Positions 44,537 to 58,188 are shown, numbered from the stretch's first letter. The stretch: DNA of 64,000 bases from Polytrichum commune (GCA_950295325.1 OX485808.1:22524527-22588526); one strand, 5' to 3'. The notes: a model not told the origin generated them from the sequence alone. Numbers and translations: made by a program.

Positions 44537-47500
44537 TTACGGTCTGTGGTTGAAACGAGCTTGCGCTTGCATCAGTATGCTTTGAGGCAATGGCCTTATC
44601 TCGTCTCCAGCTGCCTGAAATGTTAATGGGTAAATTAGGTCAACATGACTGGACCAATTTACAAGCTCAATTCACATACATATTTTCAAAACAGCCTACT
44701 TCCAAAACACACTTACTGGCTAGCCCACAAAAAATTTGTGTCAATTTTTGCAGTAGGAGATATTGTAATAAGAAATCTATGACACCATCTTCCATGAAAG
44801 ACCACATAGTACAAGAAAGAAAGGTGCTATAATCTGCCACCTACCAATGGTTTCAAGTCAAGTGTAGGGCCACAGAAACAGAAATCAAATTTTCAAAAGA
44901 ATATAAAAAACTGAAGGTCATCAAACTCTGTCAACTAAAGAAATCAGTGGGTGTGGAAACGAGTAAATTGTAGAGAACTAATAGTACCCTTGCAAGTAGT
45001 TCTTGGTAGGCATTGTCAAGGCACCGCTTCAAGTCAGCATACGAGGCAATGAGAAGTGACTGCTCGTCACGACTCATTAAAATCAGCTTCTCGGGGACTC
45101 CAGCATCCAACTGACCATCAATATCAACACTAAAATTGGTCACGTGTTCTGAAGATAGAAAATTATTGGAGTTGTCCTTTAACTCAACATGAATTTTGGT
45201 CGGGAGTTGGTTTTCTTACATACAACACCTTCCATGTTTGGTAACTTTTTGGAGAATGATTGGGAAGTTTGAAAGAAGAAAATTCTATATCGGTTCATTG
45301 AAGGTCAAATTCATTTTGGCATAACAAGAGGTGCTAAAATGAGTTTGGCAGCCAAAATAGGTTGATCTTCATTCAAATTCAAATACTACCTCCAAGCATG
45401 CACTACAAGCAGAAAGACATTATTGATAATGTATGCAAAGCAACCAATGGAAAATCATAGAGGACCAACTCCTGACGATATGTCCCATTGAGTTGAAGGA
45501 TTGTGTAGTCATTAATGGTCAAATGTGCCAAGTTAGTACACAAATCCAAATATCTTGAACAGTACAAAACACAAGTCCTTAACATCACTTGGATTGCAAA
45601 AGTCAAAATGTCATCTAATATGTGACCAGTAACAAAAAGAGTCATTCTGATGATGACATCTATGGAGTAAATAAAGAAAAACCAAGAGCTTAAACTTACA
45701 TCAAATACCCAAGAAAAATCGACTCAAGAAATCTGTACCTTGTTCAGGCATTCGACAACATGACCCCAGTCGATCATTGGTGTCCCATCCTCTGAAGACT
45801 GCAAGAGTACCAGATTAGGAATCCATCAATAAAAGCCAGGATCTGAATATTAACCCTAAGCAGCCGTGAAGCCCAATCTGGGCCTCTCCATGATTAAAAA
45901 CGCATATTTGAGCTACATAATTCCAATTCAATTCTTGTGTCCAAAGTGACCCTATCTAGAAATTAAACAATCTTTGGATTAATGAAGACTTTTGCCCAGA
46001 CACATAAACTAGGTGCCCTTGGATACGAATACATGCTTTGTGATTTGAGCATGAATGTCACATGCGAGTCAAATTACATCTCTCCTTGACACAAGGTAAT
46101 GTACTAAATAAAGTTTCAAACCCAAGAAGAAAAAAACATGTGATTTTAAGACTTGGCGAGGCTCATATGAATTGTAGATATAGGCCGCACATTGAGTCCC
46201 CTAATCCTTGGGTTAAATTTGTTATAACAGGGGAAAAGAAGATATGCATAACCAGAAAGAAATTATTTGAACAGTCATGACATTAGAAAGATTCCTCACA
46301 GAACAATTAAAGTGATGATTGGAATGAACAATAGGGGCTCAAACAAACCTGGTGGAAAACAAAGTCTCTGAAAAGCTTGAGCAAGTAACGGTCTCCAGTT
46401 TCTGACCACCCAGGATCCATGTCATTCTCTGGTCGCTCATTCATCATCCCTAATTTCACAAGGATGCGAAATAGCCTTCCATTTTCAGTCTCTTTGCTCA
46501 ATTCATTCAAGACCTCATCATTCTGTATATGCAGATTCTCCATCTGCAAAATGTCCCAGAAGATCATATCTTATGTTTCCATTAAACAATAGATATTATT
46601 TGAAATTCCAATCACTGAAATTTCTCATTTGACCACGTTTCATGGGTCAAATGACTTAGCTGAGGCACTCTGTCTATTCAATGCATAATGCCCATGCCCA
46701 AGGTGCATAGAAAAACCCTAAACCCTCAACTGACACTTCAAAGTTTGTAGTTTTATTTTGCAGCACATACCTCACCGAACATGCGCTCTGCTAATGAAGG
46801 ATACAGCTGTCGAATGGTGCTGATACCATGTCCCTCTGATTTCTCGGGACTCGAAGCCAACAAAGCCTGTGTGATTCGGACTAGATCGGGTGAATAGTGG
46901 GATGCCATGAATTCCAAAGACGCACTTGCTGCTGACCCGCATGCTAGTGTAAGTATCAAACGCCCAAACCCTGCTAAGTCCTCTCGCTGCAAAATGCAGA
47001 CAATTCAATCAGATACAAAACATACATGAAATCAATAAAAGTGCGCCAAAAAAACAGCAAATGCCCTCAATGAAATAGGAGAACACCTAGATATCCTTGA
47101 GAGATTCCAGAGCATCAGATTTTTACGTTTACAAATCATACACACTTGCCCAGTTGCACCAAGCTTGGAAACCAAAAGTACAACCTCCCAAGTCAATTGA
47201 ATCTACTTTTACACCATAAATCTGATTTAGTGTGGGCCATATTAATCATCATCCACCCATGACCATGAACAATAGACTAATGAACGTGGGCCACACAAAA
47301 ATATTTCATTACTGTTTTCTCACTACATTATAAATGTGATTTTAAGTGGGCCACACTATTTATCATCATCTCGCAACAATCAAGGTAGGCCACATTATTT
47401 TTCTAGTAACATTTTTTTCCCCTAACGTTTATTATGTGGGCCACATGAATTACCATGAACGCAAATTATTGTGGGTCAGGTAATTACGACAAGTGACAAA

Positions 47501-50500
47501 CACAATATGGCAGGTACAGTAGTTCATAGCAACATAACACATCAATTGTGGTCTACAATAAATATGTCACATATCAGCTTTTAATGCTGCATTAATTCAG
47601 ATACATAATGTAGTAAGATGGCAAGAAACCCTATTTCCTTAAGTCACCTGAAATTTGCGAGGGTCATCTGCCGGGTCCCCATGGAGCACATCAAGGATCC
47701 CAACACCCGATATGTGTAAACGACCCTTGCTGGCCATAATTATTTTTGAGGGATGCAAGCCCCCTGGGCGGAGAAATAATCCTGCACCATGTACAGTCCG
47801 TAGAACAGTCGCCAATTGCACCATGTAGCTCCAGAGCTGTTCTTCAGTCACCTGCGATATTTTTTGAAAGCTCATACTTAGATAAGGCTAAGGAAAGTGA
47901 AATGTACGAAATCGTCAACAACTAATGGTCAGCAACAAAATGAAAACAAGGTCATTCAAATTCAAAAGCATTTCATTTCTCAAAACATCACCACTGCAAG
48001 CAAACATTTACCACCCCTTTTAAGTTTTAAAATGCTTTCATGGAGAGCACAAGTTTAATGCATACACTAGGTATAAAGAAGAAATCTGTTGCTCAAAAGA
48101 ATTATCCTTGCAGTCCTCAAAAACTCATGTTTTGGTAGAAAGTTTCGCCATACTTTTGACAATTTGTAATGTTTAAGAAGCGTCCAAGTGGTGTTAGACC
48201 CTCAATTTTGGAGAAATGAAGGGGAGGCGTTTGACTTCAGCCAAAAGACACCTATATAAAATTGAATCTCATGGCAAACTTTTGAAGGCACCTAAAATGG
48301 TGCTCTAGAAAGTTTGACAAAGAGTTCATTTTCATAGATCTGTTCTTAGCTAAAGTCAAACACCTCTGCTTCAATTCACCAAAACTGGGGGTTCCGAGAC
48401 CACTTGAACGCTCCTTAAATATTATAACCTGTCAAAAGTGGGGCAAAACTCCATATCAAAACATGAGATTTTGAGAGACTAAGGATAACTCTGATTTTGA
48501 CAAGTTTCCTTTGTAGAGATTTCACATTCTAGCACTGCAACATAATTCATCTACAAACCAAGATAACACTTAGGGGACATTTACTAGCTGATTCCATAAA
48601 AGCATACTGTGCATGTTATTGTGGCAACACTATTGACTTACATTTAAATGTACAACACCACCAGCTTGCTCTTGCTGCAGGTGCATTCTTTGAAGTGTAA
48701 GTGCACCAGGGTAGAAGTCATGCACAAAAAACAAAGCTGCTGTATCCTCCACTTCCCGACTCACAAACGATTCTCGAATCGCAACAATGTGTGGATGTCG
48801 CGCCAGAGGTGCCCATCTCTCCACAGCTTCGATTGCAGTAGCTGCCAAGTCTTCTGACGCTATCACCTGCTCAAAGTGCATAACTGAAACTGTGTATGTC
48901 ACAATAGCAACAAAGAGGATCACAATGATAAGGGACTTCTGACGGTCAAATGTTGACTTCATAACTGGGAAAACATCAAACTCCATGAATTTACATGCAG
49001 GGAACTCTGTTAGGTATTAGAGTTATCCTCTAAACTAAACATGACTATCGGTAGAGAGTTCGTTGTTTTGTATACAACCTTCCATGTTTGGTAAGTTTGC
49101 GGTGCATGCTTGGAGGTAGTGTGGAGGTTTGAACAAAGAATATTCCATATCAGTTCAGTGAGGGTCAAACTCATTGTGGCATACCAAGATGTGCTAAATG
49201 ATTTTGGCAACCAAAATAGGTTGGTCTTCATTCAGACTTAAATACTAGCTCCAAGCATGCACAACAGAAGGAAAGAAATTATTGATATTGTATGCAACCC
49301 ATGGAAAATCATAGAGGACCAACTCCCAACATGAAGTCCCATTGAGTTCACGAATAGCTCCATATCCTTTCAAGGAAAGACATATCATTTGTTGTTTCAA
49401 GTGATGTGGATTTTCCAGGTCAAGTAGTGAAACTCCTTCAATCCTTGTAATCACCAATTGCTTAAAGAAGCTGAACAAAAATGAGGGCATAATACACCCC
49501 ACATGAGTAAGCTAAGAATGTGAAATGGTGAACACAACCCTTTATTTCATTTGGCTACAGCACTAACACAAAGCGTGCATGTGACAACAAATGAATCTGA
49601 AAGTTTGTCGATAAACATTACAGAGCAGCTTCCAAAGGGTGATAATGTTACCTGCCGGCTATCAATCCGTCGAATTGCATATGCTTGGCCATCTGATGAT
49701 GAAATACCTTTAAATATCATCGTCCGTACTCCAAAAGCCGAGCTTGGGATTTCGTCATCACGATTCATATCTTCCAGGGGATAGAGAGAATGGAACCGTT
49801 GTACCATTTCTGGTAAATCCGCAATATCTTGTTCAGGATCCAGCTGTCACCCCAATTATAAATAAGAAATCACGTTCTAGATTATTGATAGCACAATTGC
49901 CCAACAGCTGAGGTACAATGACTAAAGCAAGAACTCCTGACCATGGGGCATCAGCCCTTCAAGTCTGGTCTGAAGCATGGAGAGTTTGATATCACAAAAT
50001 GACATCCTATCAGGATAACAGGTACAATTTTCTCTGGCATAACACAGAAAATTTCAATTTACAAAGAGTAAAATGCTGGAAATACCTTTTCTATTAGAGC
50101 TATTTGTGAGATCTCCAGGTCAAACTCTGGGTGAGTCAGTTAAAAGGCAAATTTGATAGCTTATGGGTTAAGTTACCCTGTCTTCTCGTGGCTTTACTTA
50201 GCATGCTCAAAGAGTGCGGCCAAGCTGTAAAATAAATGGCTTTCTAGCCTGTCATACCAAGATTGATCCGCCAAGGTAGCCTTTGCATAGGCCGATCCGG
50301 GATGTAGGGTGGCAGGTACCATGGGAAAACCCTATTTTAGATTGTATAGTTCTCTCAGTTTTTGGAACCAACTTTCAAAACTAGGGTTCGACAAAGACAA
50401 TCTAACGAGCACTTTATAAGAAAAGTCCCTCAAAAGGAGCAACATACTCTTAGTGCACTATTGTCTGCATACTTAAAATCAGTTCATCACATAATGGACA

Positions 50501-53500
50501 CCTGACTTTGAAAGAATAAAATTTAACAGTTCAGCCAATGACTCAGTATAAGCTGATAAATCTCAAGACGACTTTGCCAACATGGTATTGATATGAAAGA
50601 CATGAATACCTGAGCATGGACCATAGCATGGCGTCGTCGGAGCTCCTCACGTAGCTGATCAGGCAGAAACCGTGACCCCAAGGGTGTAATGCCAGCTGGG
50701 AACTGACCCCTTACAATACGTGATTCATTGCGTCCACCAGATGAGTTGAATGCATGTGGTAGGCTGCTAATGCCTTGACCCGGACCTAAGAAATAAGTTG
50801 CCCCTCCATGTGTAGCCGCTGCAACTGGAGCCACCCCAGAAACCGGAGAAGATGACCGGATAGTTGTTGGCAGGCGATGTTGAGTTTGCCCAGGACCTGA
50901 AAGAGGTCGTTGGCCCTGTGCAAGTTACACACACAGCTGCTTGAATTACAAATCAAATTATGCAAATAACCTTATGGTTGTTGAGAAATATATATTCTTC
51001 GGTACACCAACCTTAAGGTGAGGATTCTCTATCAGGTGGATGATACTGAAACCGTCACTTTTAGTGCTGAATATAGATACTTTTATTATTTTTATGATTT
51101 TAAGCAGACTTTTGTTAGCAATCAATAGGGAATTCCAATACACCAAAGTATGTCTTGTTTGAATTCTTTATGCAAAAGTTAAAAGCATTCAAAGTTTCAT
51201 TGGTAGATGACCCTCAAAATCCAAAATCATCACAGGAGCCTGATGTTAAGGTGGTGGAGATCCTCAAGATTGTACTTACTGTACAAGATTTTAGGCTATT
51301 GGTTTTAGGTGGGGTAATGGTTTTAGCATGCCCTACCTTACATGCCCTAGCCCTAAACCCCATGCCCCATGCCCCATGCCCCATGCCCTAGCCTGTTAAT
51401 GAACTACTTTTGATGATCAAAATGTGCTAGAAAATGACACAACCTTTAGTAGAAATCCAACATATTCTTTGAGAGGACCACTGTCCTATCAACCATTAAG
51501 CAACGTCTAAGCATCACCAACTAACAACCATTAAGATGAATCAAGCTGTATCCGCCTGTAGCCAGAATTTTCTAAACAAATTGGCAGGCAACCTCCCTCA
51601 AGGACCGAACTTCCTGACCATATGCTTTTCTTACATAAGAAACTGCAAGTACTCTGAAAACATTGGCAAATGAGGCTGCTCTGATATGGCAAACAGATGG
51701 ATGTAGTGTTTCAGCAGAAAGTAAGTGTACAGCTATCATTTCCTGAACATAAAGAGGTACAAATACGACTTTACAGCATCTTCTAAAGAGGATTGAAATA
51801 TGCACCTGAGCCATTTGCTGCTGTAGCATGCTCTGCTGCTGCTGTTGCTGAATTTTCTGTCGAAGTTGTTGCTGATGTAAGGCCTGTAATTGCTGAAGTT
51901 GTGCCACGTCATGCAGGTTACAATCAGAACCTACTTAGGAATTGATAGAATAATAGCATTAGCCAAACCATCTGTTATGTTGTAGGACCATCTTGTCATC
52001 ATTTTCGGCATCCTTTGTTCATGATTTCTGATTCAAGCATCACTAGTTATCACCTATCTCATCTTCCAAGGAGGTCCTCTTCTCAGTAAAGGACAAGATT
52101 CTACCCAAAAACCACCTGCTGGTAATGTTGGTGTTGCTTTAGCATCGATTGGGAGACAGACGTTGATGGTTGTTGTTGTTGTGGACTTTCACTATGCCCA
52201 GCTTGTTGCTGGGGTGACTGGAGTGGAATCCCTGCTTCTGAAGCTTGAATAGATGACTGATCAGAATCTTGCCCTTGTCTATCAGTTGACGGACCTAATG
52301 AAGTGGCCAATGACATTTGACCTTCGAGCTTTGCCGCGACTTCTGCTTGTGAAGACAGAAGTTGCAGCTTCTCATGTGTCTGAGCGCCTAAATTCTGGGA
52401 TATCCGGATGGAGTATGGTGACAGTTGGCCAGTGAGAGCTTGATACTGTAGATTTATCCACATAAGTAAGTATAGGGGACCTCCTTGGAAGGAATTATGA
52501 ACGACAAGTAATGAATTTAAAGGCATTTCTAGGATAGACAGTTATCACAAATTTGATAGTGAAAGGTTCGCATACCCAAACCAACACATAACTTGACATT
52601 AACACTATGTACTGTGTACCACAATCATACGATTGCGTGCTTCCAATGTATGACTGTGGTACATAGTGTTGGTTTTAAGCTATCTGCTTTTGTTTTGGGT
52701 ATACCTACCTTAGACATAATTCAGAGGAGGCGAGCAAGGAGAAAGAAAGGTATTGCTACCTCTGCCTGTGGTTTCAGTTGCTGCTTCTCTGGAGTATGAG
52801 GACCAGTTTTCTGGGACGACCGGAGAGCATATGGTGGTGATTGGGAAGAGAAAGCCTGTTGCTGCAAGTTCTATAAATACATAAAACACAGAATTATACA
52901 CACCTGGAAAATAACATTACATTAAAAAAATGAAAGTTTTACAAAACTACACTGTATTCGTGAAATAAATAAAAATTGTACAGAACTAAAACAAACATGA
53001 AATCTTCAGAACATCCCAGGTGTCTAGGTTCCATCAGAAGTTGCACAAACAATACAAAGTGTCCATATCCCTAAATATTGAGAATAACAAAAAACAAAGT
53101 CCGGAGAACATGGCCTTGGAAGCTGTTAGCAGGATCTCACCTGCTGCTGCAGTTGCATTTTAAGCACATGCTGGTACTGCTGTTGTGCTCGAATAGACGA
53201 TGGGGAGGGTAGGCCCCCACCAAAGTTATGCGCGAATGGAGAACTGCCACCAAGTTGCAAGACCCCCATTGCATCTGGCATTTCTCGTACAATATTTCCC
53301 ATGCTGGTGATTCTCTCTGGTGAGGTAAGTGCTGCAATTCCACTACTAGCCCTGGCCAAAAAGGGAATTCCACTACTGCATTGAAGTATGCTTTGTAAAA
53401 CGAGGAGGACACATGCCAGTAAACTTCCTAGACTTCTTCAATTTTCAACAGGGAAAACAACAAAGGAGTAAAGTCATTAAACTGAACCTTAAGTAAATAA

Positions 53501-56500
53501 CCCACTAAGATCAAATTCTGGCTGAAAAACAAATGTAGGCACACACCTGGCCAAAAAAGTTGCATTGGGCGGAGACATGGCTGTCATGCCAAGTGCCGGA
53601 TCATCCCCATCTGGCAGGCGAAATGTAGGAATCACCATTGGTCCTTCCATTGTCATGTAATTACTGCTCAGGACTGTCCCCCCCATGTTACGCGCCACTG
53701 CAAATATTTGAGCTTGAGCTTGAGCTTGTGCTTGTGCATGTGCTTGTGCTTGCACCTGGGCCTGGGCTTGGGCTTGGGCTTGGGCTTGGGCTTGGGCAGC
53801 CACTTGTTGCATTTGTTGTTGCAGCTGTTGCCTCATCTGTGATATCTGTTGAGGTTGTGGACCACCACCTATACCAACAAAAGCCTGACCAGCAGCCAGT
53901 GACTGAGCCCTACCCATACCCCCACTTACCCCTCCTGTTGAAGTTCCTCCAGACAGGAGATTTTGTTTTGACTTTGGTACAAAAGGGGCCGCACTAACTG
54001 CAGCAGCAACTGATCCACCAGACGGAAGAAAGGGCATGGCATTTGCACCCCCAATACTTAGTCCTTGGGTGCCACCACCACTAGTTGTGGGTACAGGCGC
54101 AGCATCTAATGCCACACTGCTTGTTATGGGAAGATTGGGAATAAAGGATTGCACATTGAGTACTGAAACGTCTATTGTGGAAGCGAGTGCAGTGCTCACA
54201 AGTGTCTCACTCAAAACCGTGTCTACCGATGCGCTGTCTTCAGAATCCTGGCTCTGAGTTGCTATGGCAGAGGTTGTGGGAGCATCAACCGCAGATGTTT
54301 GACATGAGGATGCACTAAGCTGGCCATTCTGCATTGACAAAGTTGAGGAAGAGGATGAAGCTTGTGATGATATTCCACTCGTTATGAGCTTTCCACTGCC
54401 AGGAGTCACACCTCCCCATGCACTTAGAGAAGCCCTTTGGGCAGCTGCCACTGCTGCAGGTACAAATGATGGAGCTGATACTGGTAGCCGATTGCTCCTT
54501 ATTGCAGCTGTATGTGGAAGTGAATCACATACAAAATGTTAGGATTGGCATTTACATTTTGACATTTTGTACAATGGCAAGAATCCCATCAATCAAACAA
54601 CCCAAGATAGACTAATAACACAAGTTAAATGTGAGTGGAACCTCAAGACAGTCAAATGAGAGCATCCACTTGTATTTGAAGATGGATGTACCGCAAGGAC
54701 CACAAACAGCACAAGATCTAAAGAGGAGATAAGATGCATTCATGTCCTTCTACGATCTGTGATTCATTCTGCTTGCAAGAGAGGCAGTCGAGAATGTTAA
54801 TCTTCATCAGACACCAATCAGTACTCATAAAAGCATAATATAAGCCAAAAAACTACCCATCTCAAATAAAGTACCAGATGTGCCAGGACTTGTTGGAGAG
54901 GCTCGTGATGAAAACGCTACTGGAGTTGTAACATTAGTAGCTGCAGTGGAGGAAGAAGGGGGCCTGCAATGTACATCAAACAACCACTCAATTCCCTCTT
55001 CAGAGCCAGCTGTTCTTACCCAACCATGTTCCTTATATCTAGAAGCTACTAGACATTATTACCACCATACATGGCAATGACAAGAAACATCACTATTCTA
55101 TGGTTTCAAACATTATATCTTACTCAAGTTGAGTACATCACATTCTTAAACTACATAGTATGTGTCATGAGAATCCCAATGGCAAATTTACTGACATTCA
55201 AGATGCGAAAACAAATGCAATAATGCATTTTGTCATTTAAACATAAATCTGTTGGGGCCGAATTGGTCAACATGTTCCCATACAAAACCAACAGTAGGAA
55301 GAAGTTGAATACAACAACACTCCCAGGCTGGCAGCACTGTAAATTGCTTCAAATGACCTCGGTTGCTTATTACACTTTGCTTCTCAATACGAGGGAAGTC
55401 ATGATGAAAACAATGAAAACATCTCACCTTGAAGGATTCACTCCAGAAATGTCGTGATTGTACTCGCAACCATTCTTCTCACTCTGCAAACCACATGCGG
55501 CAGTTCAAGAACCCTTGCATGAAACCCACTCCCTTGTGTATCAATTTGAGCTACAAAATGCCTTGAATCACACAGTATTCCTGAGTACTGCACTCTTACA
55601 GTAGTTTGTGGACTCTTCTGTCACTGTAAACAACTGAGATTAACATATCCAGTGTGCTTGAAGTGAATCTCCTCCTTACAATAACCTCCACAAAGCATGG
55701 AAGGACTACCAGAACAGATGATTACAAGATTTGTGGACAAGGTCGCAGTATAGATCAGTACATTCCATGCAATATATACATGTTGCCAAAAATATCTGCT
55801 GAAACTCATCTAAAAAGGTTTCAGGAATAGCAGTCTATCTTCTGTCTCACAAAAATGATGCATTCTCCCAATAAACAAACAGTCACTGACCACATGCTAG
55901 GGTCTGCAAACATGACCCATGCATTTCACAGGAGTAACATTTCATTGGCAGCCTTCAAAACTTATATCTACATTTTATGACTCCTTATCACAGGGTCAAG
56001 TTTTTACCTTGCAATAGCCAGTAAGAAGAAGTTCCTTGCAGGCTTTTTCACGTTTGGGAACTGCTGCACAGAAGCAAACCCAAGAAACAGGTGAAAATTA
56101 GTGATAACCTTTCGTGAAGGCAACTATGCTAATTATGGTCAATACTGTGGGCCACACTATTAACGAGATTTCCATACTAAAAACAAAGTAGATGTTACTG
56201 TGGGTGTACACTAATTACCAACCCACCATTTAACATCGGAGGTCCAATAAAGAATTGATGATATCTCTTTCTATCCTTGCTCGTTTTCCACAATCAAACA
56301 GTCTATCTTGTGGAGCTTCTCGTGCTCTTTCTAAAGACACCAAGATCGCCTCCTAACTCTTAGCCATTTGGACGCAATTACCATTCAGAGATCAGTTGCA
56401 TGTACCTTCAAGAGCCACCTCCATGTTGGATTTTGATGTTTTCTCCCTCAATTCTTGGACTTAGGGAGTGAGTTTATGCCCTTTGGATTCACGTTCTCAA

Positions 56501-58131
56501 AGGCTTTCAATTGAATGAATAAAAACAGTGAGTGGTTTTTTCATGCGTGATGGTTTACTGTGGGCCACACTCTAGGGATCCAAAGGGTAAGTCACACTAT
56601 ACCAGTGTAGCTTCAGTTCCTACACCCGAAATATCTCTATCTTAGATCCTCAATGTTGATGAGGACGCTTGTATAAATCATGTAACTTTGAAATCATGTG
56701 TGGAAGTGTGAGAAAATTACAAAAATTCAAACATCAGGGTTATAGAAAAGGATGCTATGCAATTGAACCTGGGGATATTGAAGTCTGCAATGTCACAGGT
56801 ATCCATTAGGTAGAACGGTGAGCAATTTTGCTCCATCGCTAAGCTTCAGAGCTACTTGATGGTATTTATCACCAAATACACATCAACCAACAACTTATTG
56901 GCCCATAAAGTGATCCCTCACATTCAGAAAGAGGTAAAATTAGAGACTTACCAGACTTTCCTGATGTTGCTCTATCAGCACTGTCGTGGGCAAAGTTGCA
57001 CTGATCACCGAAAAAGCACGTCCCAGATGTTGCCCAGTAGCGACATGTGACATTGCTGGAGAATGACAGACCTTATCAGCCTCAACATCCTCACGTCATA
57101 TGCTGACAGAATCATCTCAATTTCCTAGCTATACTAACCAGCTTGATAGTCATGTTTGGTAAGGCTGAACCTCAAAGGTAACACCTTTGAGACAGTCATC
57201 TTTGTATTACTCAAGATGCCAAAGTGCATGTGTTATGCGCAACAAATTTCATCCCCAAAACACAGTGGCAGGGTACTACCAATTCCCACTACTGCACAGT
57301 AGACACAACAGACCATATGACTTCTGTGGTAATTTTCTAAAGACTCTGTCTCCAGAACTCAGTTTGTAACTCGCAATTCACATCTCAAAAGCCTTACAGC
57401 CCCAATTATGGAGATGTTGATAGCAGATGCCCAACAATCTCACAGTGAATAAAAAAACCATCGCCAATAGACTTAATAACAAAGCAGCACGGGTAGCCTC
57501 ATTTCTCACAATTAGTCAATGCAAGACATAATTCAGAATGTGTAAACTAGAAACAACATGCTCCTCTGCTGTGCATTCCATGAAGATGGCAAGTGCACTT
57601 TATCTAGATTCTCACTCACAATTATTGTAAGAGATATATATATATAGAATTCCATGTAACCTTGCCAATGAAGCACCTCACTTCATTCATGAGAGATGAT
57701 GATGCTATGGTAGCCCCAAATATGGAGATGTTAGTAGCAGATGCCCAAGAATCTCACAGTGAATAACAAAACTCGGTTCTGACAATTAGACAATGCAAGA
57801 CATAATTCAGAATGTGTAAACTAGAAACAACATGCTCCTCTGCTGTGCATTCCATGAAAATAAAATAAAATTACTTGGTCATCTTCTAGATTCTCACTCA
57901 CGGTGATTGCAAGAGATGTATACAGAATTCAATGTAACCTTGCAACCAAAGCGAAGCATCTAGTTCATTCATGAGAGATATGATGCTATGGCAGCTCATC
58001 AGCAAAAACCAATTGATTGAATCTTCTTCGTTATACATACCACAAGGAAGGGGTTACCAAAGTTACCTGGGAGGAAGCTTCTGTGGTGACGCACTCATTG
58101 CAACTGAGGGGACTTCACAGACCAGGCTCAT
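44537..58131 (-). CDS. PAN3: PAN2-PAN3 deadenylation complex subunit PAN3, 19 exons, 1219 aa
   Basis: Exons (minus, 5' to 3'): 58131-58067, 57055-56952, 56063-56008, 55483-55428, 54963-54875, 54507-53547, 53351-53141, 52861-52760, 52445-52116, 51892-51806, 50915-50610, 49843-49652, 48866-48642, 47851-47648, 46986-46771, 46543-46349, 45798-45739, 45110-44988, 44614-44537. All phases agree and total 3660 nt. PAN3 recruits the PAN2 nuclease to poly(A)-binding protein to trim mRNA tails. CCCH fingers lie at residues 26-45 and 65-85. A PAM2-like [11 protein letters not shown] lies at 130-140, with a long Q/A-rich linker from about 350 to 690. The pseudokinase (about 800-1065) has HPSKI and SGVGILD in place of HRD and [21 protein letters not shown] and [15 protein letters not shown] mark the coiled coil and C-terminal knob. 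Usual PAN3 is 650-900 aa. An in-frame stop precedes ATG 58131. Least sure: exons 1, 10 and 19, and a NAGNAG choice at 56063/56060. Confidence 0.88.
45169..45500. mobile_element. Foldback family 2 copy in PAN3 intron 17
   Basis: Starts GAGTTGTCCTTTAACTCA and follows the arm of the 28328 element through TTCCATGTTTGGTAA and TCGGTTCATTGAAGGTCAAA. It matches 49020-49345 further, including CCTCCAAGCATGCAC and GGAAAATCATAGAGGACCAA. Confidence 0.65.
47225..47480. repeat. Degenerate GTGGGCCACA motif cluster in PAN3 intron 14
   Basis: The word GTGGGCCA(C/T)A or a one-base variant recurs at about 47230, 47285, 47359, 47390 and 47437, each followed by an ATTA or ATCATCA-like stretch. Further copies (GTGGGCCACACT) stand in intron 2 near 56150 and 56565. 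Confidence 0.5.
49020..49345. mobile_element. Foldback family 2 copy in PAN3 intron 12
   Basis: Starts GAGTTATCCTCTAAACTAA, shares TTCCATGTTTGGTAAGTTT, TGTGGAGGTTTGAACAAAGA and CCAAGCATGCACAACAG with the other copies. One arm is well kept, the other diverged. Confidence 0.65.
51355..51390. repeat. Short CCCCATG tandem array in PAN3 intron 10
   Basis: Four to five copies of CCCCATG in a row, preceded by a CCCTAGCCCTAAACC telomere-like word. Microsatellite-scale, no function apparent. Confidence 0.7.
52570..52706. repeat. Imperfect palindrome in PAN3 intron 8
   Basis: Inverted arms with outer ATACCCAAA / TTTGGGTAT and inner AACACTATGTAC / GTACATAGTGTT plus CACAATCATAC / GTATGACTGTG. About 137 bp long and likely a small inverted-repeat element. 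It sits between the duplicated exons 8 and 9. Confidence 0.6.
53700..53815 (-). repeat. Coding hexanucleotide repeat (Gln-Ala)n in PAN3 exon 6
   Basis: A run of GCYCAR hexamers on the minus strand encodes about 18 Gln-Ala pairs with single Val and His interruptions, in a linker that is Q-rich on both sides. It stays in frame despite the repetition. Confidence 0.85.
57398..57985. repeat. Tandem duplication in PAN3 intron 1
   Basis: Units at about 57398-57711 and 57712-57985 share GCAGATGCCCAA(C/G)AATCTCA, TGCAAGACATAATTCAGAAT, GAAACAACATGCTCCTCTGC and TTCATTCATGAGAGAT. Similarity is high, so it is younger than the repeats upstream of PAL. Confidence 0.8.
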
Positions 58132-58188
58132 TGCTCAATCTCGTTTCTTCTAATTCTACTTCCTCCTCAACTCGCTGCACGCCCATCG

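Noticed and set aside
44931-44987. Reading the PAN3 penultimate exon through to the stop at 44931
   Set aside because: The read-through tail ([18 protein letters not shown]) lacks family likeness, while a GT donor at 44987 and a good acceptor before 44614 join in phase to a plausible 25-residue end.
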